Shown here piece after piece: positions 38,557 through 48,755 of a stretch of 64,000 bases of DNA. Position 1 is the stretch's first letter. Every line of letters starts with the position of its first letter. Position numbers and translations under genes: made by a program. Origin of the DNA: Chitinophagaceae bacterium (GTDB lineage Bacteria > Bacteroidota > Bacteroidia > Chitinophagales > Chitinophagaceae); NCBI GenBank assembly GCA_947457465.1, contig CANGWB010000003.1, positions 62,001-126,000 on the forward strand, in the 5' to 3' direction. The notes below the pieces were generated by a model. That model was not told the DNA's origin, made no database searches, and was given only the letters and a program-made list of their open reading frames with translations.

Positions 38557-40802
38557 CAAGGGGTTGCAGGCAGGTCTTCCATGTCGTACCGATCCACTGT
38601 TTCAATACCTGGCAACTGCATCAACCGGCGCACCAGCGAGTCGAGTTCCTCTCGGTCGTGGACATACAACTTGATATTACCCTCGAAAACGCCTTCCCTT
38701 GCCTCAATGGTGATGGCTGAGATATTGATCCTCAACTCACCGGAGATGAGATTGGTGATCTTGTTGACTACCCCCACATCATCCATTCCTATGATCTTGA
38801 CGCCGGTGAGGAAGGAGATCTCTTTATTCTTGGCCCATTTTGTTTTCACCACCCGATGCGCATAACTCGCCAGCAGCTTAGCAGCATTGGGGCAGTTCGT
38901 CCGATGTATCGTTAACCCCTTTCCGGTGGTAACAAACCCAAAGACATCATCCCCGGGTATGGGTTTACAACAATTGGCTAACTGATACACAATTCGGTCG
39001 CTGCTCTCTCCGAAAATAACGAGCTCAGCATCCCGTTTTCCAAGTCCGGGTATGTACTCCGGCTTCTCTGCTTGCGGTGCCTTGAGGGGTTTGGGAGCCT
39101 CCAGTTTATCCCCCACCAATTGAAACTCTTTGAGGTCCTTCAGATCGATCCGCTTGACAGCGATCTGATAGAAAAGCTCCAGCGAGTTATCAAGTTTATA
39201 CCACCGTTGAAGTTCATCGAAATTATGCTGCGAAAACGCTGCACCCATCCCTTCAAGCTTTCGCTGCAAAACATATTTCCCCTCTTCAGCGATCTGTCTT
39301 TTTTCCTCCTTGAGCGAATCTCGTATCCGCCCTTTGGCTTTGGAGGTCACAACAAAATTGAGCCAGTCTTCGGAGGCCTTTTGTTTGCTGCTGGTAATGA
39401 TCTCTACCTGATCGCCACTTTGCAGTTTGTGACTGATGGGCACCAACTTGTGATTGACTTTGGCACCAATGGTTTTTACCCCGATGGCACTATGGATCGA
39501 AAAGGCAAAATCCAGTGCCGTAGAGCCAACCGGCAACATCTTTACATCACCCTTTGGCGTATATACATAGATTTCTTCTGCAAGAAAACTGGTCTTGAAA
39601 TCCTGTAAGAAATCGATGGAATCTGTTTCCTGATTGGTAATGACCTCCCGGATCTGTTGAAACCATTGATCGAAACGACTTTCATCAGCCGCACCCTCTT
39701 TGTATTTCCAATGGGCGGCTAGTCCTTTTTCAGCGATCTCATTCATCCGCCGAGTTCGTATCTGCACTTCCACCCAACGTCCTTGTGGCCCCATCACCGT
39801 GGTATGCAATGCCTCATATCCGTTCGCCTTAGGATTGCTCAGCCAGTCGCGCAATCGCTCCGGCGAGGGCGTATACTCATCCGTGATCATGGAATATACT
39901 TTCCAGCATTCCGCTTTCTCTCGTTCGGTGTCCACATCCAGAATCACACGGATCGCGAACAGGTCATATACCTCTTCAAAGGCTACGCCCTTTTTTTTCA
40001 TCTTGTTCCAGATCGAGTGTATGCTTTTGGGGCGACCATAGATCTCGGCGTTGATCTGAGCTGCTTCCACTTTTTCGCGGATGGGTCGGATGAACTCATT
40101 GATATAACGGGTACGTTCCTTTTTGGTTTCTGCCAATTTGCGAGCGATCTCTTTGTAGGCCTCCGTCTCCATGTACTTCATCGACAGGTCTTCCATTTCT
40201 GTCTTGATGTTGTACAGTCCCATTCGGTGGGCCAGCGGCGCATAGATGTATACCGTCTCAGAAGAGATCTTGAGTTGCTTATCGGGTTTCATGCAGTCGA
40301 GCGTCCGCATATTATGCAGTCGGTCGGCCAGCTTGATGAGGATGACCCTCGGGTCATCTGTCAACGTCAATAAAATTTTCTTGAAATTCTCAGCCTGCTT
40401 GGAGGCATTCACATCCACCACATTGGAGATCTTGGTCAACCCATCCACGATCTTGGTGATCTCCGGACCGAATTCCCTTTTGATGTCATCCAGCGTAATA
40501 TCCGTATCCTCAACAGTATCATGTAACAAACAACAGATCGCGGAGCGGATACCAAGTCCGATCTCTTCTGCACAGATCTTGGCCACTGCAATGGGGTGCA
40601 GCACATAAGGTTCCCCGCTTTTGCGCCGCATGGTCTTATGCGCATCGGCCGACATCTCAAAGGCGGTACGCAACAGCTGCTTATCCCCCGGCTTCATCTT
40701 ATTCTTAAGGACCCTCAATAATGAACGATACTCCCTGAGAATGAGCTTTTTCTCTTCTTCGGGAGACAGGTTGTATTTGGGGGTGAGAACGGCCGTTTCC
40801 AT
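38556..40802 (-). CDS. bifunctional RelA/SpoT (p)ppGpp synthetase/hydrolase
   Basis: HD motif CCLLHDTVEDTDIT, RLHNMRTLDCM, YGRPKSIHSIWNKM, TGS VYTPKGDVKMLPVGSTALDFAFSIH, C-terminal ACT domain. ORF-track start trimmed to METAVLTPKY. Confidence 0.95.
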   Translation of the reverse strand: METAVLTPKYNLSPEEEKKLILREYRSLLRVLKNKMKPGDKQLLRTAFEMSADAHKTMRRKSGEPYVLHPIAVAKICAEEIGLGIRSAICCLLHDTVEDTDITLDDIKREFGPEITKIVDGLTKISNVVDVNASKQAENFKKILLTLTDDPRVILIKLADRLHNMRTLDCMKPDKQLKISSETVYIYAPLAHRMGLYNIKTEMEDLSMKYMETEAYKEIARKLAETKKERTRYINEFIRPIREKVEAAQINAEIYGRPKSIHSIWNKMKKKGVAFEEVYDLFAIRVILDVDTEREKAECWKVYSMITDEYTPSPERLRDWLSNPKANGYEALHTTVMGPQGRWVEVQIRTRRMNEIAEKGLAAHWKYKEGAADESRFDQWFQQIREVITNQETDSIDFLQDFKTSFLAEEIYVYTPKGDVKMLPVGSTALDFAFSIHSAIGVKTIGAKVNHKLVPISHKLQSGDQVEIITSSKQKASEDWLNFVVTSKAKGRIRDSLKEEKRQIAEEGKYVLQRKLEGMGAAFSQHNFDELQRWYKLDNSLELFYQIAVKRIDLKDLKEFQLVGDKLEAPKPLKAPQAEKPEYIPGLGKRDAELVIFGESSDRIVYQLANCCKPIPGDDVFGFVTTGKGLTIHRTNCPNAAKLLASYAHRVVKTKWAKNKEISFLTGVKIIGMDDVGVVNKITNLISGELRINISAITIEAREGVFEGNIKLYVHDREELDSLVRRLMQLPGIETVDRYDMEDLPATP

Positions 40803-40826
40803 GAACGACGAATTTACCGAATTCTG

Positions 40827-40857
40827 TTGAGCCGAGCGACGGATTTCCCTACCTTTG
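40827..40857 (+). promoter_or_regulatory. promoter of tRNA-Leu
   Basis: TTG (40827-40829), 20 nt spacing, TACCTTTG (40850-40857), 30 nt upstream of the tRNA. Confidence 0.6.
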
Positions 40858-40887
40858 CCCTCCCAAAAACCGGCCAAAGCCGGGATC

Positions 40888-40972
40888 CCGGATGTGGTGA
40901 AATTGGTAGACACGTCAGACTTAGGATCTGATGCCGCAAGGTGTGGGGGTTCGAGTCCCTCCATCCGGACCA
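40888..40972 (+). tRNA. tRNA-Leu (anticodon TAG), CCA encoded
   Basis: CCGGATGTGGTGAAATTGGTAGACACGTCAGACTTAGGATCTGATGCCGCAAGGTGTGGGGGTTCGAGTCCCTCCATCCGGACCA; acceptor CCGGATG/CATCCGG; loop CTTAGGA. Confidence 0.95.
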
Positions 40973-40989
40973 CTTGATCAAACAAAACT

Positions 40990-42366
40990 ATGGCCACGAT
41001 TACCCGCGAACCCATCGGCGAGTTACACGAAAAGATCTCCTTACGCCTCGACCGAGCCGACTATCTGCCCGGCTTTGAGCGCGCCTTGAAAGATTACGGC
41101 AAGAAAGCCAACATTCCGGGCTTCCGTAAGGGTATGGTGCCGGCCGGATTGATCAAAAAAATGTACGGCCCTTCCGTCTTCACCGACGAAGTACTGCGCA
41201 CGGTCGATCGCGAACTGATCGGCTACCTGCAAACTGAAAAGCTGGACATCTTCGCCCAGCCCCTGCCCTTCGAAACAGATATGCAGCAGCTCGATGTGCA
41301 CAACCCGATCGATTATACCTTTCATTTTGAAATCGGCCGCAAACCCGAATTCAAACTGACAGACCTGGGTAAAGCCAAGATCACCCGTTATGTCATCGAC
41401 GTGACCGACGAGATGGTCGATCAAGAGGTTACTCGACTGCAAAATCGCTACGGTAATATGCAAGACCAAGAATCAGTCGACAATGATGATCAGGTCTTGA
41501 ATGTTCAATTCGTAGAAACAGACGCACAGGGCAGCGCAGTTGAAAACGGCCTTCAAAAAGATAATTCACTGCTGGTAAAATATTTTGCCCCGGCTTTCCG
41601 CAGCCAATGGAACGCGAAAAAAGTTGGAGACTCTTTAGTCGCCGATCTTCAAACCGCCTTTGAGGAAAAAGAGCGTAACTGGATCATGAGCGACCTCGGA
41701 CTTTCGGCTGAAGATGCAACCGCCGCTCAAAAATCATTCCGCATCGCCATCACCAAGATCGGTCTGTTGGAAAAACGAGCACTTGACGAAACCTTCTTTG
41801 AGCAACTCTACCCCAACCAAGAAATAAAGACAGAGGCCGACTTAAAGAATAAGATCCGCGAAGAGATACAAGCCTACTGGACAGCCCAAGCCAACAACCA
41901 GATCCAAGACCAAGTCTTTCATGCATTGGTCGATCATACCGAAATCGCTTTCCCAGAGACGTTCCTGAAAAAATGGTTGCAGTCGCAAGGTGAAAACCCC
42001 AAAACCGCTGAGGAAGTGGAAACCGAATTCCCCACTTTTCGCAATCAATTGAAATGGACCTTGATCTCTGAAAAGATCGTGCAGGATCAAGCCTTGCAAG
42101 TGAACCCGGATGAAATCCGCGCCTTCGCTCAACAACAATTATTCAGCTACATGGGTGGTGCCAACTTGGGAATGGACCAGCCGTGGGTGAAAGAGTACAC
42201 CGAGCGCATGATGAAGGATCGTAAATATGTAGAAGATGCCTTCCATCGCATTCAATCCCAAAAGGTGATGGAATGGGGTGCTTCGCAAGTAAAACCAACC
42301 GACAAATCGATCGAGGCAGAGCAATTCACCAAAATGGTGGAAGAGCATCAACACCAGCATCATTAA
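40990..42366 (+). CDS. tig: trigger factor
   Basis: ADYLPGFERALKDYGKKANIPGFRKGMVPAGLIKKMYGPSVFTDEVLR; immediately upstream of clpP genes. Confidence 0.9.
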   Translation: MATITREPIGELHEKISLRLDRADYLPGFERALKDYGKKANIPGFRKGMVPAGLIKKMYGPSVFTDEVLRTVDRELIGYLQTEKLDIFAQPLPFETDMQQLDVHNPIDYTFHFEIGRKPEFKLTDLGKAKITRYVIDVTDEMVDQEVTRLQNRYGNMQDQESVDNDDQVLNVQFVETDAQGSAVENGLQKDNSLLVKYFAPAFRSQWNAKKVGDSLVADLQTAFEEKERNWIMSDLGLSAEDATAAQKSFRIAITKIGLLEKRALDETFFEQLYPNQEIKTEADLKNKIREEIQAYWTAQANNQIQDQVFHALVDHTEIAFPETFLKKWLQSQGENPKTAEEVETEFPTFRNQLKWTLISEKIVQDQALQVNPDEIRAFAQQQLFSYMGGANLGMDQPWVKEYTERMMKDRKYVEDAFHRIQSQKVMEWGASQVKPTDKSIEAEQFTKMVEEHQHQHH

Positions 42367-42374
42367 CATAAAAA

Positions 42375-42405
42375 AAGCTGACCCTCACCGCGGTCAGCTT
42401 TTTTT
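42375..42405 (+). terminator. intrinsic terminator after tig
   Basis: AAGCTGACC...GGTCAGCTT followed by a T tract. Confidence 0.9.
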
Positions 42406-42504
42406 ATGACGGCCGTCACCGCTGGCCGACAAACTGTCACCGATTTTGCCAATCCGTCGAATGGACGGATATTTGATAGAATACGTCCAACAATCAATAC
42501 CCCC

Positions 42505-43197
42505 ATGGGATTCAACTCCGAATTCGAAAAATTTGCCGTGAAACACCAGGGCATTTCCAGCAACACCCTGCATGGATATGCTTCACACCTAGTCACGGCC
42601 ATGACCCCCAACATCATTGAAGAACGTTCGCTGAACGTGGCTGTGATGGATGTCTATAGCCGTCTGATGATGGACCGCATCATTTTTCTGGGATACCCCA
42701 TCAACGACGAGATCGCCAACATCGTAACCGCTCAATTGCTGTTCCTGGATTCAACTGATCGTCAGCGAGACATCAATATGTATATCAACAGCCCGGGTGG
42801 TAGCGTCTATGCGGGTTTGGGTGTATACGATACGATGCAATACGTTACTCCGGATATCGCTACCATTTGTATTGGCGTAGCGGCTTCGATGGCATGCGTG
42901 CTGCTCGGTGCCGGTACCAAAGGAAAACGGGCTGCCCTGAAACATTCGCGCATCATGATGCATCAGCCCAGTGGTGCGATCGGCGGACAAGCCAGCGATA
43001 TTGAGATCACGGTGAATGAGATCCGTAAACTCAAGAAAGAACTGTACGAGGTAGTGAACCTGCATACCGGTAAACCGGTTGAACAGATCGAAAAAGATTT
43101 CGATCGCGACAACTGGATGACCGCCCCCGAAGCCAAAGAATACGGATTGATCGACGAAGTACTGGTCACCAATCCCAAAAAACAAAGCAAGTCCTGA
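42505..43197 (+). CDS. clpP: ATP-dependent Clp protease proteolytic subunit, copy 1
   Basis: RIIFLGYPINDEIANIVTAQLLFLDSTD, INSPGGSVYAGLGVYDTMQ, catalytic Ser in GVAASMACVLL, His in RIMMHQPSG, DRDNWMTAPEAKEYGLID. Confidence 0.95.
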   Translation: MGFNSEFEKFAVKHQGISSNTLHGYASHLVTAMTPNIIEERSLNVAVMDVYSRLMMDRIIFLGYPINDEIANIVTAQLLFLDSTDRQRDINMYINSPGGSVYAGLGVYDTMQYVTPDIATICIGVAASMACVLLGAGTKGKRAALKHSRIMMHQPSGAIGGQASDIEITVNEIRKLKKELYEVVNLHTGKPVEQIEKDFDRDNWMTAPEAKEYGLIDEVLVTNPKKQSKS

Positions 43198-43217
43198 TCC
43201 CTTCTAATAACGACATC

Positions 43218-43850
43218 ATGAAAACGAATGCATTTTTTTCCAAGCCTCATTGGATCAACGAGGACGAAGATGAAAAAGAAGAAAAACCCGCCTCCGACCT
43301 GGGTATGCTGAGTAAAAAACTGGAACGGTACTTCTTTGACAAACGTTCTGTTTATCTCTGGGGCGTGGTGGATGATAAAAGCGCCCGCGATGTGGTCAGC
43401 AAACTGCTTTTGCTGGATGCAGACAAGCCGGGTGAAGAGATCAAATTCTACATCAACAGTCCGGGTGGTGTTGTCACCAGCGGCATGGTCATGTACGATA
43501 CCATGCAAATGATCCAAAGTCCGGTGAGTACGATTTGTATGGGATTAGCCGCCTCTATGGGCAGCATCCTGCTTAGTGGCGGGGTGAAAGGAAAACGTTT
43601 CATCTTCCCACACGGAGAAGTCATGATCCACCAGCCCTCTCTCGGTGGATATATTCAAGGGGTGAGCACCGACTTGGAGATCCAAGCCGAACAAACCCGC
43701 CGCGTGAAAGAGATCGGGGCCGGTATACTGGCCAAAAATTGTGGAAAGACGGTCGAGCAGATCATGCGTGATTTCGATCGTGATTACTGGATGGATGCCA
43801 AACAAGCCATCGAATACGGTATCGCCGATCAATTGATCGAGAAACTATAA
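43218..43850 (+). CDS. clpP: ATP-dependent Clp protease proteolytic subunit, copy 2 (acidic N-terminal extension)
   Basis: INSPGGVVTSGMVMYDTMQ, Ser in GLAASMGSILL, His in EVMIHQPSLGG, DFDRDYWMDAKQAIEYGIAD. Confidence 0.95.
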   Translation: MKTNAFFSKPHWINEDEDEKEEKPASDLGMLSKKLERYFFDKRSVYLWGVVDDKSARDVVSKLLLLDADKPGEEIKFYINSPGGVVTSGMVMYDTMQMIQSPVSTICMGLAASMGSILLSGGVKGKRFIFPHGEVMIHQPSLGGYIQGVSTDLEIQAEQTRRVKEIGAGILAKNCGKTVEQIMRDFDRDYWMDAKQAIEYGIADQLIEKL

Positions 43851-43852
43851 CC

Positions 43853-45091
43853 ATGGGAAAGAATCCCCTGCATTGTTCATTCTGCGGACGTAACCGTGAT
43901 GAGGTAAAAATTCTCATAGCCGGACAGGAAGGTCATATCTGCGAGAACTGCGTGGAACATGCACGTGAGATCATCGACCAAGAAATATCGGTTCGGCCAG
44001 ATAAGAACACCTCTTCGTTCAAACTTCAGGTCAAGAAGCCAACCGAAATCAAGACATTCCTCGATGAATATGTGATCGGACAGGACGATGCAAAAAAAGT
44101 ATTGGCCGTAGCCGTTTACAATCACTACAAACGACTGAATCAAAAGCAGCAGGACAGCAGCTCGGAAGTGGAGATCGATAAGAGCAATATTGTGATGGTC
44201 GGTGAAACCGGTACCGGTAAAACCCTGCTGGCCAAAAGTATCGCTCGCATGCTGAACGTTCCCTTTGCGATAGTAGATGCGACCGTGTTCACAGAGGCCG
44301 GCTATGTTGGCGAAGATGTGGAGAGCATCCTGACTCGCTTGCTGCAGGTATGTAATTACGATGTGGCAGCTGCGGAGCGAGGAATCGTTTACATAGATGA
44401 GATCGATAAAATCGCCCGTAAGGGTGACAATCCCTCCATTACGCGTGACGTTAGTGGTGAAGGAGTACAACAAGGGCTACTGAAACTATTGGAAGGCAGC
44501 GATGTGCTCGTGCCACCGCAAGGCGGACGCAAACATCCAGAGCAGAAGCTTGTAAAGATCAACACGCAACATATACTCTTCATTTGTGGTGGCGCATTCG
44601 ATGGTATTCAAAAGATCATCGGCCGCCGAGTGCAATCGAATACGATCGGATTTCAGGTTGACAAAGAGGAACAAGCGCTTCGACAAAAGAACCTGTTACA
44701 GTTCGTGAACGCAACCGACCTCAAACAATTCGGTTTGATCCCGGAACTACTCGGGCGTTTGCCGGTGGTGACCCACCTCGATCCACTGGATGGTCCGGCT
44801 CTGAAATCCATTCTGACCGAACCGAAAAATGCACTCATCAAACAATACAAGCGTCTATTCGATCTCGAGGGGATTGAACTGAAAGTAGAGGAGTCCGCAC
44901 TGGAGTTCATGGTTGAAAAGGCCATGGAGTACAAGCTGGGGGCCCGTGGCCTGCGCAGCATCTGTGAGAGCATTCTCACCGATGCGATGTATGAGCTGCC
45001 TAGTTCAGATGTGAAAACATTCACACTCGACCTTGAATATGCCCAACGAAATTTTGAGAAGAGCAAGATGAACTTGCTCAAAGTTGCATAA
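43853..45091 (+). CDS. clpX: ATP-dependent Clp protease ATP-binding subunit ClpX
   Basis: Zinc finger [17 protein letters not shown]...[50 protein letters not shown]. Confidence 0.97.
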   Translation: MGKNPLHCSFCGRNRDEVKILIAGQEGHICENCVEHAREIIDQEISVRPDKNTSSFKLQVKKPTEIKTFLDEYVIGQDDAKKVLAVAVYNHYKRLNQKQQDSSSEVEIDKSNIVMVGETGTGKTLLAKSIARMLNVPFAIVDATVFTEAGYVGEDVESILTRLLQVCNYDVAAAERGIVYIDEIDKIARKGDNPSITRDVSGEGVQQGLLKLLEGSDVLVPPQGGRKHPEQKLVKINTQHILFICGGAFDGIQKIIGRRVQSNTIGFQVDKEEQALRQKNLLQFVNATDLKQFGLIPELLGRLPVVTHLDPLDGPALKSILTEPKNALIKQYKRLFDLEGIELKVEESALEFMVEKAMEYKLGARGLRSICESILTDAMYELPSSDVKTFTLDLEYAQRNFEKSKMNLLKVA

Positions 45092-45114
45092 GCACGTCGT
45101 TAAATTCACATCAC

Positions 45115-45258
45115 ATGCAGGAACTCATACAAAAGCTTCAGCAAGAAGCTGGACTCACAGAAGAGCAGGCAAAAAAAGCGATCCAATCCATGAAGGATTT
45201 TGTGATCGAGAAATTCCCCATGCTGGAATCTGCCGCCAACAAGTTATTCGGCGAATAA
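45115..45258 (+). CDS. 47-aa small protein downstream of clpX (missed by the ORF track)
   Basis: MQELIQKLQQEAGLTEEQAKKAIQSMKDFVIEKFPMLESAANKLFGE*; followed at once by a terminator. Confidence 0.7.
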   Translation: MQELIQKLQQEAGLTEEQAKKAIQSMKDFVIEKFPMLESAANKLFGE

Positions 45259-45261
45259 AAA

Positions 45262-45283
45262 ATCCCGGCCAGCTGGCCGGGAT
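45262..45283. terminator. bidirectional intrinsic terminator
   Basis: ATCCCGGCCAGCTGGCCGGGAT flanked by an A tract; convergent with nrdJ. Confidence 0.85.
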
Positions 45284-45319
45284 TCAATGTTACCCATCCG
45301 GTTTTTCGAGAAAGCTATA

Positions 45320-48300
45320 TTAACCGCAACCACCCTGGTTGCCACAGTTCAAACATTTATAGCAAGCCCCGCTGCGCATCATGATGTTTCCGCACACATT
45401 ACAGGCGGGCGCATCACTTTGCATGTTCTTGGCTGCCGCGTTCATCGCCTCCAGTGCAGATTCTGCCTTGACCGGCTGTGCTGATTTCACCGTAGCCTTG
45501 GCCGCTTGCGGAGCCGTGCTGGGTGCTACACGCACACTGGAGAGTTCTGGATCTTTCGCATATTCCAGTCCGTTCGACGGGACTTCATCCCACTCATCAC
45601 TGCCTGTATTCATCACTTCCGGCTTGTCGAGCACATGAACGAGATCAGTGCGACCCAAGTACTCATATCCGAGAACACGGAAGATGAAATCGACGATCGA
45701 GGTAGTGGTTCGAATATTCGGATGTTCGACAAATCCGGACGGATCGAAGCGCGTGAACGCAAATTTATCTACGAACTCTTCCAGCGGCACACCATATTGC
45801 AAGCCGATCGAAACCGAGATCGCGAAACAGTTCATCATACTGCGCATGGTAGCCCCTTCTTTGGCCATATCCACGAAGATCTCGCCCAAGGTTCCGTCTG
45901 CGTATTCGCCGGTGCGGAGGAAAACCGCCTGACCACTGATCTTGGCTTTTTGCGTAAACCCACGACGCTTAGCCGGGAGTGTTCGACGCTCCACAATACT
46001 CGCCAGCTTTCTTTTCAGCTTCGTATCCGGAGAATCCTGTACGCGTTTCTGTACTTCTTCGAGCAACTCCTCAACAGTTAATTTTCCAAGATCGACGATG
46101 TTGGAGTCCGCCGCGATGGCCGTTTCCTCGGCCGCAACGGAAGCATCCGTATCGGTTTTCTTCTTTTTGTCAGACTTATTACTGAGGGGCTGAGAAAGTT
46201 TAGAGCCATCGCGATACAAGGCATTGGCCTTCAAACCGAGTTTCCAACTGAGGTGGTAGGCATCTGCTACTTCCTCAACGGACGCCTCATGAGGCAGGTT
46301 GATCGTCTTGGAGATCGCTCCACTGATGAATGGCTGAGTAGCCCCCATCATACGGATGTGTCCGTGTGCATGGATATATCGCTGTCCTTTTTGACCACAC
46401 TTGTTCGCGCAATCGAATACCGGCAGATGCTCATCTTTCAAACCGGGAGCCCCTTCCAGCATCATTGTACCACATACGTAGTCGTTAGCGGCTTCAATCT
46501 GCTCGTCAGTGAATCCCAATGCCTCAAGCAAGCTCCACTCGAAATCATTGTATTGCTCGGGTGTAAATCCAAGGCGCTGCAGACACTCCTCACCGAGTGT
46601 GTATTTGTTGAATACAAAACCGATCTCGAAGGCTGTAATGGCTGCTGCGTCCAATCGCTTGATTTCATCAGCGATGAAACCTTTTTCGCTCAGCGTCTGG
46701 TGGTTGATGAACGGCGCACCGGCAAAGCTGGCTGAACCGACAGCATATTTGATGATCGACTCCGTTTCTTTTTCAGAGTAACCAAGGTTGCGAAGCGCAG
46801 TAGGCACCGACTGGTTGATGATTTTGAAGTAACCACCTCCGGAGAGTTTCTTGAATTTCACCAAGGCAAAATCCGGCTCTACACCCGTGGTATCACAATC
46901 CATCACCAATCCGATTGTTCCTGTAGGAGCAATCACAGTTGCCTGTGCGTTACGATAACCGTATTTCTCACCGAGTTCAACGGCATCATCCCAAGCCTTA
47001 CAGGCCGCTTTTAGCAGATAATCGGGGCAGTATTTGGCTTTGATGCCCTGTGGCTTCAGGCTCAGGTTCTCATATTCGTCGGCATCGTACGCCGCCAGAC
47101 GGTGATTGCGCATCACGCGCATCATGTGCTTCTTATTCTCTTCATAGCGAGGGAATGCACCCAATGCCTGAGCCATCTCGGCAGAAGTACGATAGGAAAT
47201 ACCTGTCATGATCGCCGTGATCGCACCAGCGATAGCACGTGCTTCCTCACTGTCGTATGGAATACCGCTCACCATGAGCATGGTGCCGAGGTTCGCGTAG
47301 CCCAGTCCGAGCGTGCGGTACTCATAGCTGAGTTGCGCCACCTCCTTAGAAGGGAACTGTGCCATCAGTACGGAGATCTCCAGCACCATAGTCCACAAAC
47401 GGCAATTGTACTCATACCCTTCTACATCGAAGGTGTTGGTCTCTGCATTGTAAAACTTCATCAGGTTGGCTGATGCGAGGTTACAAGCGGTATTATCGAG
47501 GAACATATACTCCGAACAGGGGTTAGAAGCTCGGATGGAGCCACCTTCCGGACATGTATGCCACTCGTTGATGGTGGTGTTGTATTGCGTTCCAGGATCC
47601 GCACAACGCCAAGCGGCGTAGGCGATTTGATTCCATAGCTCGCGGGCGGGTACTTTTTTCATCACGCGACCGTCCATACGACCGGTCAGTTCCCAATCCT
47701 CATTGTTCTCCAGCTTCTCAAAGAATGAATTCGGAATGCGGATGGAGTTGTTGGAGTTTTGTCCGCTCACGGTACGATACGCCTCATCCTCGTAACCAGA
47801 GGGATATCCGGCTGCAATGAGGGCGCCTACTTTTTTCTCTTCCTCTACTTTCCAATTGATGAACTCCACGATCTCGGGGTGATCCAGATCCAGACATACC
47901 ATTTTAGCGGCACGACGAGTGGTACCGCCGGATTTGATGGCACCGGCTGCGCGGTCACCGATCTTCAGAAAACTCATGAGTCCGGAAGAACTTCCGCCAC
48001 CACTGAGCTTCTCTCCTTCACCACGTAAGTTGGAATAGTTGGTACCTACACCTGATCCGTACTTGAAGATTCGAGCTTCACGTACCCAGAGGTCCATGAT
48101 TCCACCTTCGTTCACCAAGTCATCATCCACACTAAGAATGAAACAGGCATGGGGCTGAGGACGCTCATAGGCGTTCTGTGATTTTTTCAATTGCCCATCT
48201 GCCGGGTCTACGTAATAGTGGCCCTGCGGCTTTCCGGCAATGCCATAGCTTTCATACAAGCCGGTATTGAACCACTGCGGACTATTGGGCACGCACATCT

Positions 48301-48691
48301 GGTCCAGAATGGAATAGACCAACTCCTCATAAAATACTTGAGCATCTTTTTCAGAGGCGAAGTATCCATAACGCTCGCCCCACACGCGCCAGCAATTGGC
48401 CATACGATGTGCCACCTGCTTGGCGGAACGCTCACGACCCAAGGTGCCATCGCCCTGCGGAACGCCGGCTTTGCGGAAATATTTTTGTGCCAGGATATCC
48501 GTGGCGATCTGACTCCACTGTTTCGGAACCTCGACATCTTTCATCTCAAATACGATCTCTCCGGACGGATTCCGGATCACCGATGTGCGGTAGTCATATT
48601 CGAATTGCTCGAATACAGGAATATCTTCTCTGGTGAAGCGCCGCTGGAACTGAAGGCCCCTAGAGGCGGATGCTTGTTTTTTCGCTGCCAT
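45320..48691 (-). CDS. nrdJ: adenosylcobalamin-dependent (class II) ribonucleotide reductase
   Basis: PNSPQWFNTGLYE, ACFILSVDD, NPCSEYMFLDNTACNLASANL, APTGTIGLVMDCDTTGVEPDFALVKFKKLSGGGYFKI, C-terminal zinc motif CNVCGNIMMRSGACYKCLNCG. Confidence 0.96.
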   Translation of the reverse strand: MAAKKQASASRGLQFQRRFTREDIPVFEQFEYDYRTSVIRNPSGEIVFEMKDVEVPKQWSQIATDILAQKYFRKAGVPQGDGTLGRERSAKQVAHRMANCWRVWGERYGYFASEKDAQVFYEELVYSILDQMCVPNSPQWFNTGLYESYGIAGKPQGHYYVDPADGQLKKSQNAYERPQPHACFILSVDDDLVNEGGIMDLWVREARIFKYGSGVGTNYSNLRGEGEKLSGGGSSSGLMSFLKIGDRAAGAIKSGGTTRRAAKMVCLDLDHPEIVEFINWKVEEEKKVGALIAAGYPSGYEDEAYRTVSGQNSNNSIRIPNSFFEKLENNEDWELTGRMDGRVMKKVPARELWNQIAYAAWRCADPGTQYNTTINEWHTCPEGGSIRASNPCSEYMFLDNTACNLASANLMKFYNAETNTFDVEGYEYNCRLWTMVLEISVLMAQFPSKEVAQLSYEYRTLGLGYANLGTMLMVSGIPYDSEEARAIAGAITAIMTGISYRTSAEMAQALGAFPRYEENKKHMMRVMRNHRLAAYDADEYENLSLKPQGIKAKYCPDYLLKAACKAWDDAVELGEKYGYRNAQATVIAPTGTIGLVMDCDTTGVEPDFALVKFKKLSGGGYFKIINQSVPTALRNLGYSEKETESIIKYAVGSASFAGAPFINHQTLSEKGFIADEIKRLDAAAITAFEIGFVFNKYTLGEECLQRLGFTPEQYNDFEWSLLEALGFTDEQIEAANDYVCGTMMLEGAPGLKDEHLPVFDCANKCGQKGQRYIHAHGHIRMMGATQPFISGAISKTINLPHEASVEEVADAYHLSWKLGLKANALYRDGSKLSQPLSNKSDKKKKTDTDASVAAEETAIAADSNIVDLGKLTVEELLEEVQKRVQDSPDTKLKRKLASIVERRTLPAKRRGFTQKAKISGQAVFLRTGEYADGTLGEIFVDMAKEGATMRSMMNCFAISVSIGLQYGVPLEEFVDKFAFTRFDPSGFVEHPNIRTTTSIVDFIFRVLGYEYLGRTDLVHVLDKPEVMNTGSDEWDEVPSNGLEYAKDPELSSVRVAPSTAPQAAKATVKSAQPVKAESALEAMNAAAKNMQSDAPACNVCGNIMMRSGACYKCLNCGNQGGCG

Positions 48692-48732
48692 GCTATAAAA
48701 ATTCTTTAATGGGTTGTGTTCTGGTTTGGATC

Positions 48733-48755
48733 AAAACACCTCCACGAAGGAGGTG
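48733..48755 (-). promoter_or_regulatory. terminator-like hairpin in the nrdJ 5' leader
   Basis: Minus strand CACCTCC-TTCGT-GGAGGTG-TTTT, about 40 nt before the nrdJ start. Confidence 0.45.

Noticed and set aside
40803-41015. N-terminal extension of the RelA/SpoT ORF reading MEGLEPPHLAASDPKSDVSTNFTTSGIPALAGFWEGKGREI
   Set aside because: This is the antisense of the tRNA-Leu gene at 40888-40972, a well-known spurious ORF source. The real start is METAVLTPKY at 40802.
43877-44473. 198-aa antisense ORF in clpX
   Set aside because: Complement of a conserved coding frame; no domain signal or independent start context.
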